From the NCBI GenBank assembly GCA_016792845.1, contig JAEUKH010000020.1, forward strand, positions 62,001-126,000: a stretch of DNA of 64,000 bases, given 5' to 3'. This document shows positions 54,392 to 63,137 of this stretch, in pieces. Numbering within the stretch: the first letter of the stretch is position 1; each line of letters starts with the position of its first letter. The stretch comes from Myxococcales bacterium. GTDB lineage: Bacteria > Myxococcota_A > Polyangia > Polyangiales > Ga0077539. A model generated the notes under the pieces. The model did not search any database, was not told where the DNA came from, and saw only the letters and a program-made list of their open reading frames with translations. Position numbers and translations under genes: made by a program.

Positions 54392-55513
54392 TCAATGTTC
54401 GCCGTGGCCCTTCGCGGGGGCGCGGCCGACGAGGTCGCTGCGCTGCTCGTCAAGGTGCCAGGGGAGCCCCGCGTAGACGTCTTCGAAGAGGCTCTCGCGG
54501 CGGAGCGCGGGCGAGGCCTCGGCCTCTTGGATGGCCGCGTTGATCTCTTGGCTGAGCGCTTCGGTGAGCGCGGCGTCGCGCGCCTCGTCGCAGAGGCCGC
54601 GGGCGTACATGAAGCGCCTGAAGCGCTCGACGGGGTCTTTGGCGACCCACGCGTCGACCTCTTCTTGCTTGCGGTAGCGCGAGGGGTCATCGCTGCTCGA
54701 ATGGGCGCCGATGCGGTAGGTGACGCACTCGATGAGCGTCGCGCCGCCCCCCGCCCGCGCACGGGCCGCGGCCTCGCGCATCACGGTGTACACCGCGAGC
54801 GCGTCGTTGCCGTCGACCCGCACCCCGGGGATGCCGTACGCCACCGCCTTCGCGGCGAAGCTCGCGCTCGCGGTCTGGGCCGACGAGGGCACGCTGATGG
54901 CCCAGTGGTTGTTCTGACAGACCAGAAGCGCCGGGAGCTTGTAGACCCCTGCAAAATTCGCTGCGTTGTGAAAGTCAGGCTGGCTCGTCGCGCCGTCGCC
55001 GAAGAAGCCCACCGCCACCCGGTCGTGGCCCTGCAACTTCATCGCCCAGGCGGCCCCCACCGCCTGCGGGATCTGCGGCCCGATGCAGCTCGACCAGGCC
55101 ACCTGGTTCACCGCCCGGCCCGAGTAGTGCGAGGGCATCTGGCGGCCCTTCTGCACGTCGCGCCCGTTGCCCCAACACTGGGCCACGTAGGTCGCCAAGG
55201 GGAAGCCCCGCACCAGCATCACCGCGCCCTCGCGCAGCCCCGGAAACACCCAGTCGTCGTGCCGCAGCGCGAAGCCCGCGGCGATGGGCGTGGCCTCTTG
55301 CCCCTTCACCTCGCCGTAGAACCCGATGCGCCCCTGGCGCTGCACGATTAGCATCTTCTCGTCGAGGAGCCGAAGCTGCCGGAGCGCCCGGTAAATCTGC
55401 GTCAGCGTCGCGTCGTCGAGCCCCGGGTCGCGCCCCGGGAAGACGCCGCCCGCGTCGTCGAGAACACGAAAGAGCCCTGTGGCCGCCTCAAAACCCGCGA
55501 TCGTCTCGGTCAT
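54392..55513 (-). CDS. Thiamine-diphosphate 2-oxoacid dehydrogenase E1 alpha subunit
   Basis: A 373-residue E1 alpha. The thiamine-diphosphate motif is GDGATSQPDFHNAANF followed by CQNNHWAISVP. The phosphorylation-loop region has YRIGAHSSSDDPSRYR, which is typical of branched-chain 2-oxoacid or pyruvate dehydrogenases. QGRIGFYGEVKGQEATPIAAGF is also family-typical. No E1 beta or E2 is beside it, which is unusual because these genes are normally adjacent. The E3 gene lies 2.3 kb away. The substrate could be pyruvate or branched-chain 2-oxoacids; the latter is favoured by the SDDPSRYR loop. Confidence 0.9.
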   Translation of the reverse strand: MTETIAGFEAATGLFRVLDDAGGVFPGRDPGLDDATLTQIYRALRQLRLLDEKMLIVQRQGRIGFYGEVKGQEATPIAAGFALRHDDWVFPGLREGAVMLVRGFPLATYVAQCWGNGRDVQKGRQMPSHYSGRAVNQVAWSSCIGPQIPQAVGAAWAMKLQGHDRVAVGFFGDGATSQPDFHNAANFAGVYKLPALLVCQNNHWAISVPSSAQTASASFAAKAVAYGIPGVRVDGNDALAVYTVMREAAARARAGGGATLIECVTYRIGAHSSSDDPSRYRKQEEVDAWVAKDPVERFRRFMYARGLCDEARDAALTEALSQEINAAIQEAEASPALRRESLFEDVYAGLPWHLDEQRSDLVGRAPAKGHGEH

Positions 55514-55528
55514 CGAAGTGCCGCGACG

Positions 55529-56275
55529 CTAGCAGACTCCCGCAGACCGTACGAGACTCTCTCGACGCGCCCGCACCCGCGCCCCGAGCACCCCGAGCAC
55601 CCGCCAGCCCGCCACCGCCGAGACCGCGGTCAGCAGCTCGGCGGCCATCGTCAGCGCCGTCGCCATCATCAAGCCAGAGGCCGAGTCGCCGTTGCCCTCG
55701 AAGGGCAGCGCCGCCACCGCGAGGAGCCGGCTCATCACCCAGAAGCTCCACCAGAGCGCCACCGGGGCCGCCCCGGGGTCACCCCGCGATGCGCCCCGGT
55801 CGAGGCTCGCGCTGCGGTAGTGCCCCTCGGCCTCGGGCGCCACGCCCGCCCGCTCTGGGGTGGCCCTCAAGCCCTCAAGCAAGGCCCCCATCACCTGCGC
55901 GGGCCGCACGAGGTTCACCCCGGGGATCACCCACGCCAACACCGCCGACGCCGCCGACGGCAAGCGACCCCGCACCGCGAGCGCGTCACGGGCGCCGAGC
56001 GCCCGCACAAAGAGCAGCATCCAGCAGAGCCCGACGACACCCGCGACGCCGAGCCCCACCGCGTTGCCCGCCGCGATGGCCCGGTCGGTGAGGTCGCTCA
56101 GCCCGACCTCGACCGCGTTGCCCTCGGTGATCTGCCGAAGCGCGCGCAGCGAGACCCCGAGGAGCCCCGCGCGCCCGAGCGCCACCAGGCCCATCAGCGC
56201 CGTCGCGCCGCGCGCGAGCATCACCGCCCGCCCGACCCGCGTCGCCGCCTCGGTCGCGCCCACCCCCGCGCTCAT
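55529..56275 (-). CDS. DUF4328-like polytopic membrane protein
   Basis: A 248-residue membrane protein with about five hydrophobic segments. The segment SAVLAWVIPGVNLVRPAQVMGALLEGL matches the central motif of DUF4328-type proteins (W-x-PxxNLxRP). The DUF name is recalled, not searched. ATG 56275 overlaps the stop of the 56272-57888 gene by four bases, so the two are translated together. Function unknown. Confidence 0.7.
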   Translation of the reverse strand: MSAGVGATEAATRVGRAVMLARGATALMGLVALGRAGLLGVSLRALRQITEGNAVEVGLSDLTDRAIAAGNAVGLGVAGVVGLCWMLLFVRALGARDALAVRGRLPSAASAVLAWVIPGVNLVRPAQVMGALLEGLRATPERAGVAPEAEGHYRSASLDRGASRGDPGAAPVALWWSFWVMSRLLAVAALPFEGNGDSASGLMMATALTMAAELLTAVSAVAGWRVLGVLGARVRARRESLVRSAGVC

Positions 56276-57888
56276 CGCGACCTCCGCCCGTCGGCCCGGG
56301 CCCGCCACACGAAGGGCCGCACGTTGGTGGCCTCGGTCCACCCGCGCGCGACGTCGTGAGGGCCCGTACGCGGCTGCGTGAGGCCGCCCACCACGCCCTC
56401 AAGGCACTGCGCCCCGGTGGGGTCGACGCGCACCGCGAGGGCCGTCACCGTGGGCTCGAACTCGACCCCGTCGACCCGCGCGCGGAGGCCCACGTGCCGC
56501 GGGCGGTAGAGCCACACAGCATCCCAGCGGGCGCTGCCGCCGGGGCAATCGGGGTGCGCCACCCAACCGGTCTCGGCGCCCTCGCCCGACACCGCGCCGT
56601 CGACCACGGGCACCCGCGCGGGCCCCGGTGCGGCGTCAGACCAAGGCACAAAGCTCGCGTGGAGCGGCGCCCCCGCGACGCCCTCTCGGGTCACGATGTA
56701 CATGCCCTCGACACCCCCGAAGCGCGCGAAGCCGACGTGGCGCTCGTTGCCGCGGCCCACCCACACCCGCGTCGCCCGCGGACGGCCCGCGGCGTCGAGG
56801 CGCTGACCCATCCAGAGGTCGACGGGGCCGAAATTGTTGCTGAGACCCTCGGTGGGGGCCATCCATTCGTAGCCGTCGCCGCTGCGCCGCATGATCGCAC
56901 CCGGCGGGAGGTGACCGATCGCCACCGGCCGCGCAGCCGCCGCAGGCCCGCCGTTCGCGACCGGGGCCACCGGCGCGAGCCCCTGCCAGTCGCGCAGGTC
57001 GAACACCCGACGGAGCCCCTCGCCAAAGTCTAAGAGCGCGTGACTCCTAGGGTTTTTATCGGTCGCTCGCGGCGCCTCGGGGCGCCCCGGGGCGGTGGGC
57101 GCGGGGGCGCCTCGGGCCGAGACCTCGGGCCGCGAGAGGGGCAGGGCGATCACCTCGGCGCGGGTGTCGATGGCCGGGGCGGGGGGCCACGCGGCCGATT
57201 CGAGCTTGTCGTCGGCGTCGAGTCTGAAGACCCCGTCGAGCGAGGTGATGAGCACCCCTGAGAGGGTCGCTCGCAGCGCCCAGGCCGCCCCGAGCGGCCG
57301 CGCGAGGCGGAGCCAGTGTTGGCCCGCGTCGTGGGTGCTGAGCACCGCGCCGCCTTCGAGCACCGCCACGCCCCGGAGCGACGAGCGAAACACCACGTCG
57401 ACGACGCGGCCGGGGAGCGAGAGCGCGCTCGGCGCCGCGCGCCCGTCGGTCGACCAGAGCCCGCCCAAGGCGTCGCGGAGCACCACGCGGCCGCGGCTCC
57501 CGGGCACCACCGCGAGGCCCCGGGGGAGCGACGCGACGGCGGTCAGCGCGTCGAGGAAGCCCGGCGCGCGGTAGAGCCCGCGGTCGGTCACAAAGGCCCA
57601 GGCGCCGTCGTCGAGGGGCACGGCGGCGCGCACGGGCCCGTCGGTGACCTCGGCGGCGAACTCAGCCCCGGTGGGGCCGTGCCGGAGGCGGTAGCCTTCG
57701 AAGACGCGCAGGGTGACGAGCCCCTCGCGCTCGATCACGCGGGTGTCGAGGAGGCTCACCCCGCGGGTGGTGACCTCGGCCGCCTCGGGGGCCGCCACGA
57801 GCCGCGCCACCTTGCCGGTCGAGGCCGGGCCTTGGGTCGCCCCGAGGAGCGACACCGTCCAACGAAAGAGCCGCCACCAAGGACCCAT
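56272..57888 (-). CDS. Protein of unknown function with beta-propeller-like features
   Basis: A 538-residue protein with a weak N-terminal hydrophobic start (WWRLFRWTVSLLG) and many short beta-rich segments. One Asp-box-like motif, STHDAGQHWLRL, and blade-like runs such as GAWAFVTDRGLYRAPG, LGGLWSTDGRAAPS, and TLSGVLITSLDGVFRLD suggest a beta-propeller in the first half. A Pro/Ala linker separates a second domain (VWVGRGNERHVGFARFGGVEGMYIVTREG). ATG 57888 is used; a GTG three bases earlier is possible. It is coupled to the DUF4328-like gene. Confidence 0.6.
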   Translation of the reverse strand: MGPWWRLFRWTVSLLGATQGPASTGKVARLVAAPEAAEVTTRGVSLLDTRVIEREGLVTLRVFEGYRLRHGPTGAEFAAEVTDGPVRAAVPLDDGAWAFVTDRGLYRAPGFLDALTAVASLPRGLAVVPGSRGRVVLRDALGGLWSTDGRAAPSALSLPGRVVDVVFRSSLRGVAVLEGGAVLSTHDAGQHWLRLARPLGAAWALRATLSGVLITSLDGVFRLDADDKLESAAWPPAPAIDTRAEVIALPLSRPEVSARGAPAPTAPGRPEAPRATDKNPRSHALLDFGEGLRRVFDLRDWQGLAPVAPVANGGPAAAARPVAIGHLPPGAIMRRSGDGYEWMAPTEGLSNNFGPVDLWMGQRLDAAGRPRATRVWVGRGNERHVGFARFGGVEGMYIVTREGVAGAPLHASFVPWSDAAPGPARVPVVDGAVSGEGAETGWVAHPDCPGGSARWDAVWLYRPRHVGLRARVDGVEFEPTVTALAVRVDPTGAQCLEGVVGGLTQPRTGPHDVARGWTEATNVRPFVWRARADGRRSR

Positions 57889-58042
57889 CACACCTACCGA
57901 CCGCGAGCCTAGCCCACCCCGCTCGGTTCGTCACTGGCACCCGCGACGCTTTGGCGCTAGGGCAGTGGCCGCGGCGGTTCTCGCCCGAGGGCGCCGCGTC
58001 TGCCGTCTCGTGGCGGGCGGCGAGAAAGAAGGTCGAGCGTTG

Positions 58043-58978
58043 ATGCGAGCGGTGCGCGTGGCTGCCTTTGGGAGCCCAGAGATGGCCCAGATCGAGACCG
58101 TCGAGCGGCCCGAGGTGGGCGAAGGCGAGGTGCTGTTGAAGGTCTGCGCGGCGGGGGTCAACCCGGTCGACGCCAAGATCGTCGCGGGGCGCTTGCAAGG
58201 GCGGCTCCCGCATCACCTCCCGTTCACCCCCGGGTGGGACGTCGCGGGGCTCATCGTCGCCCGCGGCCACGCGGCGCGCCGCTTCGACGAGGGCGACCCG
58301 GTGTTCGGGTACATCCGCCGCCCCGCGGTGCGCGACGGCGCGTGGGCCGAGTACGTCTGCGTGCCCGAGTGTTACCTCGCGCGCAAGCCGCCGAGCCTCA
58401 GCTTCGCCCAGGCTGCGGCGCTCCCTTTGGCGGGCCTCACGGCGTACCAGGGCCTCCACGACGTGGGCCGCCTGGCCCGTGGCGAGCGCGTGCTGGTGGT
58501 GGGCGCCTCGGGCGGCGTCGGGGGCTTCGCGTTGCAGCTCGCGCGGGTCGCCGGGGCCCTCTCGGTGGCGGCCATCGCCCGTGACACCAACCACGCCTAC
58601 GTCCAATCGTTGGGCGCCGGTGCGGTGTACGACTACCGCCGCGCCGACCTCGCCGACGCGGTGGCGGCTGACACGCCCGAGGGCTTCGACCTGATCTTCG
58701 ACGCCGTCGGGGGCGACACCGTGCACCGCGTCGCGGGCGCCCTCCGCGAGGGGGGCCGCGTGGTGACCATTCTTCAGCACGCGCCGATGCCCGAGGGGTG
58801 GCGCTATCACTTCGTCGAGCCCAACGCCCGGCAGCTCGAAATCCTCGGGGCCTACGCCGCGGCGGGGCTGCGGGTCGAGATCAGCCGGCAGTACCGCCTC
58901 GAAGACGCGGCCCTCGCCCTCGGAGACATCACCTCGGGGCACACCCGCGGCAAGTGTGTCTTGTCGCTCCTTGACTGA
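58043..58978 (+). CDS. Zinc-independent quinone oxidoreductase (QOR-like MDR family)
   Basis: A 311-residue NADPH-dependent medium-chain reductase. The catalytic N-terminal part contains GVNPVDAKIVAG and TPGWDVAGLIVARG, and the Rossmann motif is VLVVGASGGVGGFALQLA. The substrate-domain end is SGHTRGKCVL. The zinc ligands of alcohol dehydrogenase are absent, as in quinone or enone reductases. ATG 58043 follows an AAGAAGG ribosome site. It is flanked by a converging Cys-rich gene. Physiological substrate unknown. Confidence 0.9.
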   Translation: MRAVRVAAFGSPEMAQIETVERPEVGEGEVLLKVCAAGVNPVDAKIVAGRLQGRLPHHLPFTPGWDVAGLIVARGHAARRFDEGDPVFGYIRRPAVRDGAWAEYVCVPECYLARKPPSLSFAQAAALPLAGLTAYQGLHDVGRLARGERVLVVGASGGVGGFALQLARVAGALSVAAIARDTNHAYVQSLGAGAVYDYRRADLADAVAADTPEGFDLIFDAVGGDTVHRVAGALREGGRVVTILQHAPMPEGWRYHFVEPNARQLEILGAYAAAGLRVEISRQYRLEDAALALGDITSGHTRGKCVLSLLD

Positions 58979-59001
58979 GACTTCGCTCGAAAATGCCTTT
59001 T

Positions 59002-60507
59002 TTAAGGCGCTTCTCGGCACAGCGTGACGGTGCGCCCGGGGGCCACGGGCACCACCGTCGGCACACCCGCGGCGCACATCGCGCCCGCGCACGGCGGCTG
59101 TTCGGGCTGCCCGCAGCGCGTGCCGCACTGACGGTCTGCGCAGGCGCTCCCGCTCGGACACCGGTTGCCGCAGGACCCGCAGTTCTCGGGGTCGACCTCG
59201 CCGTAGAGGCACTGCCCGTTGCACAAGAGCCCGCCGCGCGGACACGGCGTCCCCTGACACTGCGGCTGCGCCGGGGCCCCGCAGGCCACGCACTGGTTGG
59301 CTACGCAGGCCTGGGTCGCGTCGCAAGGCCGACCGCACGCCCCGCAGTGGGCCTGGCTGACCTGGAGGTAGGCCTCGCAGCCCGTTTCGACCTGGGCGTC
59401 GCAGTCGGCGAAGCCGCCCACGCATTGGGCGATTTCGCAGCGCCCCGCGGTGCACGCGAAGGAGGTGTTGTCGGCCCTGCACGCCCTGCCGCAGGCGCCG
59501 CAGTGGTTGATGGTGTCGAGCGCCGTCTCGCAGCCGTTGGTGACCACGCCGTCGCAGTCGCCGGTGCCGGCGTTGCAGCGCGTGCTGAGCCGACAGAGCC
59601 CCTCGACACACGCCGCCTCGACGTCGGCGCGCGGCGCCGCGCAGCTCGCCCCGCAGCGGCCGCAGTCGGTGCGCGCGGTGCGGAGGTCGACCTCGCAGCC
59701 GTTGAGCGGGTCGCCGTCACAGTCGCCGTAGCCGCTCTGGCAGCGTTCGAGCACGCACTGCCCCTCGGCGCAGCGCATGACGGCGTTCGGCCGCGCGCAG
59801 CTCGCCCCGCAGGCGCCGCAGTGCGACGGGTCAGCCGCGGGGTCGACGCAGCGGCCCGCGCAGACCCGAAGCGGCGCGTCGCAGCCCGGCACGCAGCGCC
59901 CGCCGACGCAGCGGGCGTCGCCCCCGCAGCGGGCGTCGCACCGGCCGCAGTGGTCGACGTGGGCGCTGAGGTCGACGCAGGCCGCGCCGCAGCGGGTGAG
60001 GGCGCACGCGGCGACGCAGAGGCCGCTCTCGCAGGACTCTCCCTCGGCGCAGCGGTGGCCGCAGGTGCCGCAGTGGCGCGGATCGGTGCGGGGGTCGGTG
60101 CAGCTCCCGGGGCCGCAGTTGGTGAGCCCCGCCGCGCAGGGCCGGTCGCACACCGCGGGCCCTCGGTCGCCCTCGACGCGGAGGCAGCGCCCGCCCTCTT
60201 CGCTCGGGCAGCGCAGGCCGCACCCGCCGCAGTGGGCCGCGTCGGTGATTGCGACGCAGCGCCCGTCGCAGCGCTGCATGTCGGCCCCGCAGGCTCGGCA
60301 GACGGCGCCGTCGACGCACCCGAGCGGCGCCGCGCAGCGCCCCTCGGCCCCCGCGTCGAGACAGCACGCCTGACCCTCTGCGCCGCACCCGGGCGCCGTC
60401 GCGGCATCGCGGGGGGCGGTCAGAAAGACCGGGTTCTGCCCCTCGCAGCCTGCGCCGAGCGCGAGCCCGAGGCCGAGCGCCGCGACGATCGTTCGTAGAC
60501 GAACCAT
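59002..60507 (-). CDS. Cys-rich lipoprotein with CGxCGxxC repeats
   Basis: A 501-residue exported lipoprotein (signal TIVAALGLGLALGAGC). Most of the chain is a tandem array of about ten modules with a core HCGxCGxxC preceded by Asp-rich text such as CVDPAADPSHCGACGASC and CTDPRTDPRHCGTCGHRC. MopE-like CQSGYGDCDGDPLNGCEVDL elements occur in between. The array is typical of myxobacterial surface proteins and is likely disulfide-bonded. It is the last gene of a three-gene operon after a Ser/Thr kinase and a membrane TPR protein, so the kinase might control it. Ligand unknown. Confidence 0.85.
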   Translation of the reverse strand: MVRLRTIVAALGLGLALGAGCEGQNPVFLTAPRDAATAPGCGAEGQACCLDAGAEGRCAAPLGCVDGAVCRACGADMQRCDGRCVAITDAAHCGGCGLRCPSEEGGRCLRVEGDRGPAVCDRPCAAGLTNCGPGSCTDPRTDPRHCGTCGHRCAEGESCESGLCVAACALTRCGAACVDLSAHVDHCGRCDARCGGDARCVGGRCVPGCDAPLRVCAGRCVDPAADPSHCGACGASCARPNAVMRCAEGQCVLERCQSGYGDCDGDPLNGCEVDLRTARTDCGRCGASCAAPRADVEAACVEGLCRLSTRCNAGTGDCDGVVTNGCETALDTINHCGACGRACRADNTSFACTAGRCEIAQCVGGFADCDAQVETGCEAYLQVSQAHCGACGRPCDATQACVANQCVACGAPAQPQCQGTPCPRGGLLCNGQCLYGEVDPENCGSCGNRCPSGSACADRQCGTRCGQPEQPPCAGAMCAAGVPTVVPVAPGRTVTLCREAP

Positions 60508-60510
60508 CGC

Positions 60511-61593
60511 CTAGAATTCTCCCGCGAGGCCGAGGCCGAGATCGGCGCGAGGCGGCACAAACAAGCGCACGCGGCGCCGCGCACCCGGCGACGCTTCGGT
60601 GGGCGAACGATCGAGGGCCCACAAGAGGGCTCCGGCCCCCGCGAGGGCCAGACCGCCGATCGAGAGGGCATAGGCCAGCAGCCGGCGACGGTCGTGGGCG
60701 GCGCACATCGCCGCGGCGTCGCGGGCGTCGGGCTGCTGCGCCAGGGCGGCGGCCTCGCACACCTCGTCGTAGGTGCGCGCGCCGTCGGGGTTGAGGGTCA
60801 ACGACACCCGGGCCCAAGCGCCGTAAACGCCCGGCGTGTTGGGGGCCGCGTCGCGCATCGCAGACGCCGCGTCGGCGGTCTCTGCCCAGAAGTACACGCC
60901 GAGCCCTGCGACCACCGCGCCGACGGCCAGTCCCGCGATGCCGACCGCCCGTTGGGCGCGCCCGGCGGTGCGCGCCGTTGGGGGCGAGGCGGGCGCGGGC
61001 GTCGGGTCGCGCTCAGGGGCCGCGGCGGGAGGCTCGGGGGCGAGGTCGAAGCGGCGCACGAGGCGCCCGCCGCCCGCGAGGGTGAGCGTCGCGAGGGCGC
61101 GGAGGTGGCCCGGCGCGGTGACCTCGATGCGATGGGCGCCCTCGGTGAGAAGGAGCGGCGAGTGGTCGCGCAGAAGACCGCGCGAGACGCCGTCGACGGT
61201 GAGGGCGGCGTCGGTGAGGGGGCAGTCGAGGGTGAGCTCGGCGAGGTGGCCCCCGACGTCGCGGCGGAGCGCTTCGAGCGGACCGCGTCGCGCGTTTACC
61301 CACGCGTCGTGCGCGGCCCCGAGGGCGGCGTCGAGGTGGGCGGCCGCGTCGAGCCAGCGCGCGAGGGCGTGCTCGGCGACGCCCAACTGCGCCGTGACCC
61401 GAGGCGTCGGACACCGCGCATACAGGGCCGCGAGCAGCTGCCATCCCTCGTCGTCGCGCCCCCGCTCGCGGAGCTGGAGCGCCCGCTCGATCTCGGCGTT
61501 GGCCTGTCCGCACCGCGGCGCCGCGGGCTGAGCCCAGAGCTGTGACGGCACGAGCCACCAGGCCACAAGCGCGAGGCCCGCCGTGCGCCTCAT
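60511..61593 (-). CDS. Exported PEGA-like/TPR-type protein coupled to a Ser/Thr kinase
   Basis: A 360-residue protein with a signal peptide (GLALVAWWLVPSQLWAQ), a helical TPR-like part (residues 30-110, EIERALQLRERGRDDEGWQLLAALYARCP), and a PEGA-like beta segment (about 130-180, DAALTVDGVSRGLLRDHSPLLLTEGAHRIEVTAPGH). A Pro/Ala linker, two membrane helices (about 213-232 and 300-325) and a short basic tail follow. TPR-PEGA-membrane proteins of this design are common neighbours of myxobacterial Ser/Thr kinases. The start overlaps the kinase stop and the Cys-rich gene follows after 3 bases, so it belongs to the operon. Confidence 0.75.
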   Translation of the reverse strand: MRRTAGLALVAWWLVPSQLWAQPAAPRCGQANAEIERALQLRERGRDDEGWQLLAALYARCPTPRVTAQLGVAEHALARWLDAAAHLDAALGAAHDAWVNARRGPLEALRRDVGGHLAELTLDCPLTDAALTVDGVSRGLLRDHSPLLLTEGAHRIEVTAPGHLRALATLTLAGGGRLVRRFDLAPEPPAAAPERDPTPAPASPPTARTAGRAQRAVGIAGLAVGAVVAGLGVYFWAETADAASAMRDAAPNTPGVYGAWARVSLTLNPDGARTYDEVCEAAALAQQPDARDAAAMCAAHDRRRLLAYALSIGGLALAGAGALLWALDRSPTEASPGARRRVRLFVPPRADLGLGLAGEF

Positions 61594-63074
61594 CGGATGA
61601 TGACAGACCCCGGTCGCAGCACCCGAACCCGCGGCCCTGGCGTCGCCGCAGCGGCGGGTGTGGGGCGCTGCGCCGCGGGCGCCGTTCGGGGGCGTTGGGC
61701 CACGACCTCCATCGGGGGCGCCTCAGAGCGATGCAACGCGCGCACAGGGGCCGCCGCGGGCGCTGCGGGCGCCACGGTCGGCGCGGCATCGGGGGTCACC
61801 GCGGGGGCGACCGCTTCGGCCTGCGGCGTCACCGCGGGGGCGACCGGCGCGGCCGGGGGCGGAGGCTGTGGCGGCCGCGCGAGGGCGGCGGGGCGGGTCT
61901 CTCGGGCCTGCTGCCGAGACAGCATTTGCGGCGCGACCACGGCGCCGAGCACCGCGGCCACCACCGCCGCCGCGCCGTACACCGCGAAGACCGTCTTGCG
62001 GCCCACCGGGGCCTCGGCCAGAGGCTGCGGAGGCGCGGCCGAGGGGGCGCTCCGCGAGAGCTCGACGGCGCTCGACGAGAGGGTCGTGAGGGTGCCATCG
62101 AGGCTCACCGGCGGCACCGTGACCGCCGCGGCGGGGTGCATCGCCGAGGGGGTCGCCGCGACGCCGAGACGCCGACCCCAGAACGACTGAACCTCAGGCG
62201 AGGCGAAGGGCAAAAGCGCCGCCGCGAGCGCGTCGCCGTCGGGGTAGCGCTCGGCCGGGTTGAGCGCCATGCAGCGGGCCACCACCGCGACGAGGGCGGG
62301 GGGCGTCATCGGCGCGAGCTTCGCCAAGGGCGGGCACTCGCCCTGAACGATCGCGTTCATCGTCTCGAAAGACGACTCGCGCTTGAAGGGCACCCGCCCT
62401 GTGAGCGCGCGATACATCACCACCCCGAGGGCGTACACGTCGCTCTGGCGCACGACGTTGCGGGCGCTCCGAACTTGCTCGGGGGCCATGTAGAGCGGCG
62501 TGCCGAGCACCGACGCGGTCGAGGTCAGACCCTGGGCCTCTTCGCTGTCGTCTTCGATGCGGGCGATGCCAAAATCGAGCACCTTCGGCGTGAGCGTGCC
62601 GAGCCGGTCTTGCGCGAGAAACAGGTTCGACGGCTTCAAATCGCGGTGAATGACGCCCGCCGCGTGGGCCGCCCCCACCGCCGAGGCCACCGGCACGAGC
62701 AGGTCTGCGAGCGGCATCGGCGACAGCACCCCCTCGCGCACGAGCCGTGTGCTGAGGGGCTCGCCCTGCAAGAGCTCCATCACAAGGTAGACGTAGCCGT
62801 CGGCCTCGCCCACGTCGGTGATGTCGACGGCGTTGGGGTGCCGGATGCGCGCCGCCGCGACGCCCTCGCGCTCGAAGCGCCGCCGCGATGCGGGGTCGCT
62901 CGCGAGGTCTCGCTTGAGCACCTTCAAGGCCACGCTGCGCTGAAGGTCGGTCTGAACGGCCTCGTAGACGGCGCCCATGCCCCCGTGGCCGATGCGACGC
63001 ACGATCTTGTACCGCCCGATCTGCGGGGGCACCGGATCAATCGCTCGCTCGACCTCTGCTCGAAGGGGCGCCAC
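61590..63074 (-). CDS. Transmembrane Ser/Thr protein kinase
   Basis: A 494-residue kinase. Glycine loop IGHGGMGAVYEA, VALKVLKRD, catalytic loop IHRDLKPSNLFL, VLDFGIARI, MAPEQV and RYPDGDAL mark the full Hanks-type domain (about 20-285). One membrane helix lies near 360-380 (VFAVYGAAAVVAAVLGAVVAP), followed by a Pro/Ala/Val low-complexity tail of over 100 residues and a short basic end. There is no folded sensor. The start is GTG 63074, the downstream gene overlaps by four bases, and the three genes form an operon. Targets unknown. Confidence 0.92.
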   Translation of the reverse strand: MAPLRAEVERAIDPVPPQIGRYKIVRRIGHGGMGAVYEAVQTDLQRSVALKVLKRDLASDPASRRRFEREGVAAARIRHPNAVDITDVGEADGYVYLVMELLQGEPLSTRLVREGVLSPMPLADLLVPVASAVGAAHAAGVIHRDLKPSNLFLAQDRLGTLTPKVLDFGIARIEDDSEEAQGLTSTASVLGTPLYMAPEQVRSARNVVRQSDVYALGVVMYRALTGRVPFKRESSFETMNAIVQGECPPLAKLAPMTPPALVAVVARCMALNPAERYPDGDALAAALLPFASPEVQSFWGRRLGVAATPSAMHPAAAVTVPPVSLDGTLTTLSSSAVELSRSAPSAAPPQPLAEAPVGRKTVFAVYGAAAVVAAVLGAVVAPQMLSRQQARETRPAALARPPQPPPPAAPVAPAVTPQAEAVAPAVTPDAAPTVAPAAPAAAPVRALHRSEAPPMEVVAQRPRTAPAAQRPTPAAAATPGPRVRVLRPGSVIIR

Positions 63075-63137
63075 AGAACCTCCGCGACCCTAGCACAGCT
63101 CGCCCCCGAGAAGGTGCCCTCAAGCGCCCCGCTTATC

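Noticed and set aside
58995..59008. GCCTT-TTTT-AAGGC hairpin between the quinone reductase and the Cys-rich gene as a terminator
   Set aside because: The stem is only five base pairs and overlaps the stop codon of the Cys-rich gene; too weak to call.
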